DNA of 64,000 nucleotides from Methylobrevis albus. GTDB taxonomy: Bacteria > Pseudomonadota > Alphaproteobacteria > Rhizobiales > Pleomorphomonadaceae. The stretch is from assembly GCF_015904235.1 (NCBI RefSeq), contig NZ_JADZLT010000050.1:554763-618762 (forward strand), in the 5' to 3' direction. The position numbers were made by a program, and so were the translations under genes. The notes under the pieces are model-generated. The model ran no database searches. It had not been told where the DNA came from and was given only the letters and a program-made list of their open reading frames with translations. Shown here one piece after another: positions 57,910-64,000 of this stretch. Positions within the stretch are counted from its first letter, which is position 1, and every line of letters starts with the position of its first letter.

Positions 57910-58194
57910 CTCACCCCTCACCCTGTCCCTCTCCCACAAGGGGCGAGGGGACGATGGGGGCGCGGCCGCCGTCCCCTGCGAACGTCGCGCCCCGGCGCAG
58001 CGGCTTGGGGTGGGCAGCGCCGTGCCGTGGGCTCACCCCTCTGTCCCTCTCCCACAAGGGGCGAGGGGACGATGGGGGCGAGGCCGCCGTCCCCTGCCGG
58101 CGCCGCGGCTCGGCGCAGCGGCTGCGGGTGCGCGGCGCTGTGCCGTGGGGCTCACCCCTCACCCTGTCCCTCTCCCACAAGGGGCGAGGGGACG
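57910..58194. repeat. Tandem array of three repeat arms (about 120-bp period)
   Basis: Three directly repeated arms at 57910-57953, 58032-58071 and 58151-58194 (CTCACCCCTCACCCTGTCCC type; the middle one lacks four bases), separated by two similar spacers of 78-79 nt that share ATGGGGGCG, CCGCCGTCCCCTGC and GGCGCAGCGGCT. So the repeating unit is arm plus spacer. Together with the inverted arm at 58271 it fills the 548-bp gap between maeB and the TPR gene, which contains no gene. Confidence 0.85.
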
Positions 58195-58270
58195 AAAGAC
58201 GCGCCGCGGTGCGCCCGACAGTGCTGCGCCAGGCCGCAGCGCCGGCCGAAAACGGCGCCGCCGCCCCCAT

Positions 58271-58315
58271 CGTCCCCTCTCCCCCTGCGGGAGAGGGACA
58301 GGGTGAGGGGTGGGC
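58271..58315. repeat. Inverted closing arm of the tandem array
   Basis: CGTCCCCTCTCCCCCTGCGG followed by the reverse complement of the CACCCCTCACCCTGTCCCTC core. It pairs with the arm at 58151 (spacer 76 nt) to give a unit like copies A and B, 22 bp from the end of the TPR gene. Confidence 0.8.
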
Positions 58316-58336
58316 CGCATGGCAGGGCGGAGGTGA

Positions 58337-60175
58337 TCAGCCGCCGGCGTCGCGGATCAGCCGCTCCAGCGTCTCCACGAAGTACGCATCCACCGACGCC
58401 AGCTTCCCCGCATCGCGCATCTTGATCGCAATCGCCAGCGCCGCCCGGTAGTGCTCTGCCGCCCGCTCCGGCTCGACCGTCGCGAACTTCCAGTAGCTCA
58501 CGATCAGGTCGCGCTGCCACTCCGCATTCCCCGCGTCCCGAGCCGCCAGGCGCTCCCGGATCTCCAGACCCTCACGGTAAGCCTTCAACGCTCCTCCATG
58601 ATTCTCATCCGTTGCCAACATGTCGCCAATCTGCTCATGCGATGCCGACAGATCCCGCTGCCAACGAGGGTTCTCCGGGTCCTCCGTGGAGAGGCGCTTA
58701 AAGATGGCCAGGCATTTGGTGTACTCACTCAGCGCAGCTGCGCGATCCCCTTCGGCCTCGATCATTAGGCTGACGTAAGCATGTGAGACGGCGATGATGT
58801 GCTGATCGCCGGCTCGCTCGGCAGCGCTGATCGCGGATCGATAGGCGATCTTCGCGCGGCCAACAGCGCCGATCTGCCGCAAGAGGTTGCCAAGATCGTG
58901 CCAAACTCCGGCTGCATCCGGGTCGAGAGCCAGCCCGGTTTCGAGGTTGGTGATGGCCGCGTCATGATCGAAGACCGCGCTCTGGATCGCTGCCATCTCG
59001 AAGTAACCGCGAGCTCGGCCTCGCGCCATTTCGTCAAGGTGAGCCTTCGCCTTTTCTTCGGCGACGAGTGCCCACGCGTAAGTTTGGTCGACAGCGAGCG
59101 CTCGTTCAATGATGGCAATCGCGCTCGAGACATCAATGGTCGATAGCTTTGAGCGAGCCTCCATTATTGCACGATCGATTGCAGAGCGATCTTTCTGAAA
59201 TTTTAGGGAGAGCGAACGGTTGAGGAGATTGTTAAACGCAGCAGCTAGAAGCGCATTTGTCAGTGGCGCACTTTGATGGCCAAGGCGCTGCAAAATAGGT
59301 GCAATTTGTTCGATCGACATATGCCGCTCAGCTGCGATAGATTCAGCAATTCTGAGCTGCCCCTCCGTCAATGCTTCAAGTTTGTGCCCGTGATCCTTGA
59401 GTTGGCTGATTATTATTTCTATCTTCCCCCCGATTTTCCCAAGCTCGGCAATCAATCCGCCGATGTCCGCTCGCAGCGCAGCTAATTGTTCGGCAGTCCA
59501 GATCGCAGTGAAGACAGGGTTAGACTTCATGGCCGCGGCCCCGCAGCGCAAAAAGTACTCAAACCAGCCAGGATCGATTTGACCGCGAAACCGTCGGACA
59601 AAAGTGTTGGATAGTTCCTCTTCAGGGACGACGAGTGCCAGTTCGGCAAGCACCGCGTCTTCGATCCCAATGCGCGTGACGGCAATCTCTTCAACTGACG
59701 TGCCGCGCGCCGCCAGTCCTTGCAAGAATGCCGGCGACAGGCGGGTGAAGACCTCTCGCTCGAGTGCGCTTGCAACGCTTCCCGAATTATCCAATGTAAT
59801 CAACGCCCTGCGCGATCTGGCTATAAATTCAGTCACCACATCGGAAATCCGCCTGGCCTCAGCCTGACGGTGGGGATCGGGGTCCCCTGCCCAATCTTTA
59901 TCAAATCCGTAAACTACGACAGCAAGCGCATCGAGATGTGCCGTACGAAGGGCAAAAAGTACGTGATGGTTGCGGTCTGCTGTAGGATGTCGACTGAATA
60001 TAATGGCAGCAACTCGTTTATCTGCCTCACTAAAAGCTTCGTGAGCAAGATTTCCAGCTATCGCCGCGCAAAAGCTGCCCAACAAGCCAAGGGCGACAGA
60101 CCCATCCGGCGGAGCCGCGACAACGGCACCGGCGAGACCAAGTGGCAAGGCGAATAGCGATTTTTTCAGCATCAT
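58337..60175 (-). CDS. TPR-repeat protein with unassigned N-terminal region, AT-rich
   Basis: 612 residues. Residues 5-45 contain two short hydrophobic stretches (signal-anchor or membrane hairpin). Residues 50-200 match nothing I know. Residues 201-262 (DPGWFEYFLRCGAAAMKSNP, then a helix and coiled coil KIEIIISQLKDH) resemble the segment that precedes TPR or NTPase domains in STAND-like conflict proteins. Residues about 350-600 are TPRs, the last with the WQRDLS..SHEQIGDML pattern common in alphaproteobacteria. Base composition falls to near 50% GC from about 58700 to 60250, unlike all neighbours, which suggests acquisition. The ATG at 60175 is used because a promoter at 60203-60230 excludes the upstream TTG at 60217. 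Function unknown. Confidence 0.8.
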   Translation of the reverse strand: MMLKKSLFALPLGLAGAVVAAPPDGSVALGLLGSFCAAIAGNLAHEAFSEADKRVAAIIFSRHPTADRNHHVLFALRTAHLDALAVVVYGFDKDWAGDPDPHRQAEARRISDVVTEFIARSRRALITLDNSGSVASALEREVFTRLSPAFLQGLAARGTSVEEIAVTRIGIEDAVLAELALVVPEEELSNTFVRRFRGQIDPGWFEYFLRCGAAAMKSNPVFTAIWTAEQLAALRADIGGLIAELGKIGGKIEIIISQLKDHGHKLEALTEGQLRIAESIAAERHMSIEQIAPILQRLGHQSAPLTNALLAAAFNNLLNRSLSLKFQKDRSAIDRAIMEARSKLSTIDVSSAIAIIERALAVDQTYAWALVAEEKAKAHLDEMARGRARGYFEMAAIQSAVFDHDAAITNLETGLALDPDAAGVWHDLGNLLRQIGAVGRAKIAYRSAISAAERAGDQHIIAVSHAYVSLMIEAEGDRAAALSEYTKCLAIFKRLSTEDPENPRWQRDLSASHEQIGDMLATDENHGGALKAYREGLEIRERLAARDAGNAEWQRDLIVSYWKFATVEPERAAEHYRAALAIAIKMRDAGKLASVDAYFVETLERLIRDAGG

Positions 60176-60202
60176 CGTCGGAGACGGGGCGCGAAATTGG
60201 CT

Positions 60203-60230
60203 CTTATAGCGATACAATGACGGCTGTCAT
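60203..60230 (-). promoter_or_regulatory. Sigma-70-like promoter of the TPR gene
   Basis: Read leftward: -35 ATGACA (60230-60225), 16-bp spacer, -10 TATAAG (60208-60203). Transcription would start near 60196, about 20 nt before the ATG at 60175. Both boxes match consensus in five of six positions, the best such pair I found in the window. Confidence 0.55.
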
Positions 60231-60249
60231 GCGCATATGCAACTATGTC

Positions 60250-60292
60250 GCGCAAGGTGATTAACCCTTTCTTCACCTTGCGCTTTCTTTTC
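60250..60292 (+). terminator. Terminator-like hairpin in the leader of the PilZ gene
   Basis: GCGCAAGGTGA, 12-nt loop, TCACCTTGCGC, then TTTCTTTTC. The 11-bp stem is perfect and the U-rich run follows in the rightward direction. No rightward gene lies upstream, and pilZ starts 53 bp further on. It may be an attenuator of the PilZ gene or the 3' end of a small RNA. Confidence 0.55.
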
Positions 60293-60344
60293 CCTATCGC
60301 CGTGCCATCCTGCCCGCTTGGCAGCATTTGCCGAGGACAGCGCC

Positions 60345-60674
60345 ATGAGTATCGAGAACGAGACGCCGCTGACCGGGATGACCGTGGACGGCCGTGACGA
60401 GCGGCCCGCGACTTCCCCCCTCCCCGCCCCCGACGATCGCCGCGCCATGCGGCGCCGGCGGGTGCTGAAAGGGGGGCGGGTGGAGAGTGTGGGGGATCTG
60501 CTCAGGCTCGACGTGACGGTGCGGGATCTGGCGCCGGGCGGGGCCGGGATCCGGTTCGGGGATCTTGCCATGCTGCCGGCGCGGTTCGAGTTGACGCTGG
60601 TCGGCGATGCCGTGCCGCGGAGTTGCGTCCGCGTGTGGACGCGCGGGCTCGACGCCGGGGTGCGGTTCGTCTGA
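60345..60674 (+). CDS. PilZ-domain protein
   Basis: 109 residues, one PilZ-like domain. The arginine motif appears as RRRRVLKGG (about 36-44), where PilZ proteins have RxxxR, and the strand-turn DLAPGGAGIRF stands for the D/NxSxxG motif (Ser replaced by Pro-Gly), so c-di-GMP binding is likely but the second motif is imperfect. It ends VWTRGLDAGVRFV, typical of the fold. The ATG at 60345 has GAGGAC upstream. It could be a receptor for the c-di-GMP enzymes encoded elsewhere in the window. Confidence 0.82.
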   Translation: MSIENETPLTGMTVDGRDERPATSPLPAPDDRRAMRRRRVLKGGRVESVGDLLRLDVTVRDLAPGGAGIRFGDLAMLPARFELTLVGDAVPRSCVRVWTRGLDAGVRFV

Positions 60675-60991
60675 GCGGGTGCTTCAGGCGGTCGCGGTGA
60701 ATTCGGGCCGCCGCGCGCGGGCGTCCCGGCGCTGACGCCATGCCCCGCCCTCCCCCGCCGTCGCCCTGCCCGCCCCGCGTTGCTGCATTGCACGTCACCG
60801 ATTGACACCTTGGCCGTTTCCGCCCATTTCAGCGGGGCGGCGAGGCCTTGCTCCTGCCGTTCCACCAGAGGATCCAGCCCGTGAACCCCGACAGTCGAAG
60901 TCGTCCTTCGGCGTCGCCGGAGCGCGGAGCCCGCTGACAGCGCGGGGCTCCCGCCGGCAGGCGCCGCCATCGGCGACGAGGAGCCCCATCG
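60675..60991 (+). other. 317-bp leader region before corA, no gene seen
   Basis: No ribosome-binding-site/ORF pair of interest. Near its end a stem (GGAGCCC 60926-60932 with GGGCTCC 60945-60951, extended by two pairs past a bulged G) precedes the corA ribosome binding site GAGGAG. Magnesium-responsive leaders exist for some transporter genes, but I recognise no M-box pattern here. Confidence 0.4.
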
Positions 60992-62185
60992 ATGCTGCAG
61001 ATCTACCGGCACGCCGACACCTGCCTGATGCTCAGCCCAAAGCGCGCCGAAACGCCCGGCGATGCGCCGTCCACCGGCGTGCGCCCGGACGCGGCCGCCA
61101 CTCCGGGCGGCACGACGCCGGATGCGCCGAACGCGTTTGACGCGAACGTCGCGGCGGAGACGCTGAGCACGCCGCGTCCGGACGACGCCAGCGAAATCCC
61201 CGCCGGATCGGGCGCAGGCGCCGCCGCGGACAATCCCGCCGCCGACGCCCGAATTGACGCCGCCAGCGACGCCCGCGTCGTCTGGTACGACCTGCAGCGC
61301 CCGTCGCCGGCCGAGATCGCCGAGGTCGAGGCGGCGCTCTGCATCCTGCTGCCGACGCGCGAAGAGATGCAGGAGATCGAGGCGTCGGCGCGGCTCTATC
61401 ACGAGGACGGCGCCGAGTTCCTCACCGTCACCTCGCTCACCGCCGCCGACACCGACGCGCCGGTGAAGAGCCCGGTCACCTTCGTCTTGAAGCAGGGCGC
61501 GCTGGTGACGCTGCGCCACGCCGATCCGCGGCCGTTCCGCTCGGTGTCGGCGCGGATGCAGAAGCCGAACGGGCCGTCGGTGCCGAACGGCGAGATCGTG
61601 ATGCTCGAACTGCTGGAGGGCATGATCGACCGGCTCGCCGACCTTTTGGAGGCTGCCGGCGACGAGATCGACCTCGTCTCGCGCGAGGTGTTCCGCAAGA
61701 AGGGCGGCAACGTCAGCAAGAACACGCGCGATCTCGAGGGGCTGATCGAGCGGGTCGGGCGCAAGGCCGAGATGCTCTCGCTGGTGCGCGAAAGCCTCGT
61801 CAGCATCCAGCGGCTCTCGACCTACCACCAGGCGGTGCAGGCGGAAAAGCGCAAGCACGGCAAGGAGGCGAAGCTCAGGATGAAGAGCATCCAGCGCGAC
61901 GTCGCCTCGCTGACCGATCACTCGGCGTTTCTCTCCTCGAAGATCAACTTCATGCTGGACGCGACACTCGGCCTGATCAACCTGCAGCAGAACCAGATCA
62001 TCAAGATCTTCTCGGTCGCCGCCGTGGTGTTCCTGCCGCCGACGCTGGTCGCGTCGATCTACGGCATGAACTTCGAGGTGATGCCCGAACTCGGCTTCCG
62101 CTTCGGCTATCCGCTGGCGCTCGGGCTGATGGTGGTGACCGCGATCCTGCCCTACCTCTACTTCAAGCGGCGCGGCTGGCTCTGA
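60992..62185 (+). CDS. corA: CorA-family Mg2+/Co2+ transporter
   Basis: 397 residues. The C-terminus has two TM helices (about 337-357 and 370-390) with the selectivity motif YGMNFEVMPEL between them, and the long stalk helix with LRMKSIQRDVASLTDHSAFLSSKI before. Residues about 18-93 are a low-complexity alanine/proline/aspartate-rich insertion not usual for CorA; the cytoplasmic alpha/beta domain begins at about 95 (VVWYDLQRPSPAEIAEVE). It forms a pentameric channel in the inner membrane. ATG has GAGGAG 8 nt upstream. The extended N-terminus might be an artefact of start choice, but the start has the only good binding site. Confidence 0.92.
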   Translation: MLQIYRHADTCLMLSPKRAETPGDAPSTGVRPDAAATPGGTTPDAPNAFDANVAAETLSTPRPDDASEIPAGSGAGAAADNPAADARIDAASDARVVWYDLQRPSPAEIAEVEAALCILLPTREEMQEIEASARLYHEDGAEFLTVTSLTAADTDAPVKSPVTFVLKQGALVTLRHADPRPFRSVSARMQKPNGPSVPNGEIVMLELLEGMIDRLADLLEAAGDEIDLVSREVFRKKGGNVSKNTRDLEGLIERVGRKAEMLSLVRESLVSIQRLSTYHQAVQAEKRKHGKEAKLRMKSIQRDVASLTDHSAFLSSKINFMLDATLGLINLQQNQIIKIFSVAAVVFLPPTLVASIYGMNFEVMPELGFRFGYPLALGLMVVTAILPYLYFKRRGWL

Positions 62186-62228
62186 CGCCGGCCGCGGACG
62201 CGAGGGGACCGGCGCGGCGGGTGCCGGC

Positions 62229-62633
62229 TCAGCCGTGCACGTGGTCGGGGTTCATCCAGAACGGCTCGAAGATGTGGCCGTCCGGGTCGGCGAAGGCGCG
62301 GGCGTACATGAAGCCGTAGTCGGTCGGCTCGTTGATGGCGCTGCCGCCGTTTATCAGCGCCGTCTCGACGAGCTCGTCGACCTTGGCGCGGCTGTCGTAG
62401 GACAGGGCGACCAGTACCTCGCTCACCTTGGTCGTGTCGGCGATGGCGCGCGGCGTGAAGCCGAGGAACTTCTCCTCCGTCAGCAGCATCACATAGATCG
62501 TCTCGGAGATGACGAGGCAGGCGGCGGTGTCGTCGGTGAACTGCGGGTTGATGTCGTAGCCGAGGGCGCGCCAGAAGGCGATCGACCGCGGCAGGTCCTT
62601 CACGGGCAGGTTGACGAAGATCTGGTTGGCCAT
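62229..62633 (-). CDS. VOC-superfamily protein (glyoxalase/extradiol dioxygenase-like)
   Basis: 134 residues. Opening NQIFVNLPVKDLPRSIAFWRALG, then TEEKFLGFTPRAIADT and the closing FADPDGHIFEPFWMN are the marks of the YaeR/PhnB-like VOC subfamily often annotated as lactoylglutathione lyase. The usual His/Glu metal set is incomplete: the first strand has N or V where the ligand His normally stands, so activity is uncertain. GGAAGG lies before the ATG. It lies 63 bp downstream of the YeeE/YedE gene, both leftward. Confidence 0.85.
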   Translation of the reverse strand: MANQIFVNLPVKDLPRSIAFWRALGYDINPQFTDDTAACLVISETIYVMLLTEEKFLGFTPRAIADTTKVSEVLVALSYDSRAKVDELVETALINGGSAINEPTDYGFMYARAFADPDGHIFEPFWMNPDHVHG

Positions 62634-62696
62634 GCGAGGGGTCCTTCCTTCCGATGCGGCGGGCGGGCTGCCCGGCTGGTCCTGCCAGAATGACGC

Positions 62697-63770
62697 TCAG
62701 CGGGCCGGCGGGCCGACAGGGTGGGCGGAAATTTCCGGGCGCGGGGCGTGTTCGGTGAGGAACAGGTCGTTGCGGCAGGCGACGCGCATCTCGATGCCGA
62801 GGAGATGGCGCACGAGCAGCAGCCCGATCGCCGCGCCGGCGAGCAGGCCGAGATAGGCGGGCAAGGCGTGCGGCGACAGGCCGGGCATGCCGTAGAGCAC
62901 CAGCGCGTCGTTGCCGCCGGGGGCGAGCGCGGTGCCGACCCCCATCGCCGTGCCGCCGGCGAGATGGCGCAGCCACAGCGCGCGCGGCTTCAAATCGGGC
63001 CGGAAGCTGCCGCGCTGAAAGGTCGACAGCGCCATGCCGGCGAAGATCGCGCCGATCAGCAGCCAGCGTTCGAGTCCCGGCGGCGGCCGGGCGCCGGCCA
63101 GCGCCTCGGCCCCTTGCGCCAGCGTGCCGGTGTAGCCCCACGGCCCCTGGAGGACGAGCACCGCGCCGCCGGCAAGCCCGATCAGCATTGCCGCCGTCGA
63201 CATGCGGTACTGGCGGGCGCAGACGAGACCCATGATCCCATGCCCGCGCGGCCGGCCGCGCCAGAGGCGGGCGAGTTCGAGGATGGCGAGCAGGCCGAGC
63301 AGCGGGACGAGCACCGCGGCGAGGCCGACGACGTGTCCGAGCCCGCCCGGCGCCGGCTTAGGCGGCACGGCGAGGCCGGCGGCGGTGAGGGGCAGGAACA
63401 GCAGCGCGCCGAGCGCGAAGCCGAGGATGGTGAGCAGCATGCCGGCCTCGCCGTCGACGAGCCGGGCCATGGTGGAATAGGCACAGGCGCCGTTCAGCCC
63501 GGCGCCGAGGCCGAACAGCAGGCCGCCGAGCAGCGCCCAGCCGGTGAGCGCCCAGCCCGGCGGCCCGGCGCCCCCCGTCAGCGCCAGCACCGGCACCGCG
63601 ACCACCAGCACCCAGAGCGCGGACTTCACCACGCTCGCCAGCATGTAGGCGGTGCGTGCGCTCATCAGCTCCGACACCGCCCGCACCGTGCAGATGCTGG
63701 CGCGGTGGGCAGCGAACCCCAGCACCGCGGCGAGCGCGAAGGAAACGGCGAGGCTGAGGATCGGCGACAT
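62697..63770 (-). CDS. YeeE/YedE-family (TsuA-like) sulfur-compound transporter
   Basis: 357 residues with about nine TM segments in two related halves. Each half has the G-rich motif and a conserved Cys: HRASICTVRA near 22-31 and GLNGACAYSTMARLVDG near 90-106, the kind of Cys that relays thiosulfate in TsuA. The second half has GGTAMGVGTALAPGGND, where the equivalent Cys is replaced by Ala-Pro. Substrate (thiosulfate or another sulfur or selenium species) is inferred from the family only. No TusA/SirA-like partner gene adjoins it. Confidence 0.85.
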   Translation of the reverse strand: MSPILSLAVSFALAAVLGFAAHRASICTVRAVSELMSARTAYMLASVVKSALWVLVVAVPVLALTGGAGPPGWALTGWALLGGLLFGLGAGLNGACAYSTMARLVDGEAGMLLTILGFALGALLFLPLTAAGLAVPPKPAPGGLGHVVGLAAVLVPLLGLLAILELARLWRGRPRGHGIMGLVCARQYRMSTAAMLIGLAGGAVLVLQGPWGYTGTLAQGAEALAGARPPPGLERWLLIGAIFAGMALSTFQRGSFRPDLKPRALWLRHLAGGTAMGVGTALAPGGNDALVLYGMPGLSPHALPAYLGLLAGAAIGLLLVRHLLGIEMRVACRNDLFLTEHAPRPEISAHPVGPPAR

Positions 63771-63905
63771 GCGGAGGAACCCGGGCGGCCGGGAGCCGGA
63801 GGCGCCCCGTCGTGGGCGCGAGTGTGCGCGCGTGGCGCGGGCGGGGCAAGGTGGGGTGGCGGGGCTGTGCGGTTGTGGTTGGGTGTCGTGAGTCTGTGCC
63901 GCATT

Positions 63906-63926
63906 GCCTCCCCCCTCCCTGTCCCT
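63906..63926. repeat. Truncated repeat arm at the right edge
   Basis: The outer 21 bases of the copy B/D left arm (GCCTCCCCCCTCCCTGTCCC) break off abruptly; the next bases, GTAAGTTACCTCTGCCGTCC, are unrelated to the arm. The remaining 70 bp of the window show no gene. Confidence 0.6.
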
Positions 63927-64000
63927 TGTAAGTTACCTCTGCCGTCCTCTGGTACAGTGCCAGGTGCGGCGTCGGATGCGCGACCGCCGGTCCCTGGGTC

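Noticed and set aside
57910..58315. CRISPR array
   Set aside because: The intervals between repeats are themselves homologous, the last arm is inverted, repeats are over 40 nt of simple C/G-rich sequence, and no cas genes are near.
60675..60991. Magnesium riboswitch (M-box type) before corA
   Set aside because: A hairpin exists but the characteristic multi-helix pattern cannot be seen; calling it would be a guess.

Overview
The window is a GC-rich (visibly close to 70%) chromosomal segment of an alphaproteobacterium, most likely of the Hyphomicrobiales (Rhizobiales). Pointers are the block mutS / glnD / murJ / trpS / usp / nifU-like, a malic enzyme fused to a phosphotransacetylase-like domain, a urea ABC transporter (urtABCDE), an aerobic CO-dehydrogenase-type cluster, MHYT-GGDEF-EAL proteins, and many RIME/REP-like intergenic palindromes of the kind known from rhizobia. 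This placement is inferred from gene content; no 16S gene or taxonomic marker is present. I saw no tRNA, rRNA or CRISPR array, and no complete insertion sequence.

Layout. 0-4.2 kb: nucleoside salvage/catabolism operon read leftward (cdd, punA, deoC, deoA; deoA runs off the left edge) with a chromate transporter gene upstream. 4.5-8.9 kb: rightward hrpB helicase and an orphan chemoreceptor. 9.2-15.2 kb: leftward urtA-urtB-urtC-urtD-urtE. 15.6-25.6 kb: rightward signalling block: an MHYT-GGDEF-EAL protein, a HAD phosphatase, a large hybrid histidine kinase whose sensor is an NCS1-type permease domain followed by a cysteine cluster, its overlapping LuxR-type response regulator, an SDR dehydrogenase and a dCache-like/GGDEF cyclase. 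25.7-30.3 kb: leftward coxG-coxS-coxL-coxM, with a form II-type CoxL. 30.6-34.1 kb: FIST-domain sensor protein, overlapping NahK/ErcS'-like hybrid kinase, and a convergent LuxR-type regulator. 34.4-46.4 kb: leftward housekeeping genes, interrupted by a SnoaL-like gene and by a MarR-fold protein that carries a Tat-type signal sequence. 46.7-55.3 kb: GMC dehydrogenase with a Tat-signal small subunit, glyoxalase-like protein, RHH protein, SPFH protein, second MHYT-GGDEF-EAL protein and a secreted repeat protein. 55.5-57.8 kb: maeB. 57.9-60.2 kb: tandem repeats and a TPR gene whose 5' two-thirds is clearly more AT-rich than its surroundings. 60.3-63.8 kb: PilZ protein, CorA transporter, VOC protein and YeeE/YedE transporter.

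How it fits together. Nitrogen acquisition is one theme: urea uptake, nucleoside breakdown, GlnD, and a kinase with a transporter-like sensor beside urt. Signal transduction is the other: two MHYT c-di-GMP enzymes, one cyclase, one PilZ protein, two hybrid kinases, two LuxR-type regulators and one chemoreceptor. The gas-sensor-like FIST/NahK module sits divergently next to the cox genes, which suggests, but does not prove, a functional link. The points I would follow first are the permease-kinase pair, the Tat-MarR protein, the FIST-kinase/cox arrangement, the AT-rich TPR gene with its divergent promoter and terminator-like leader, and the uniform ~170-bp inverted-arm repeats.
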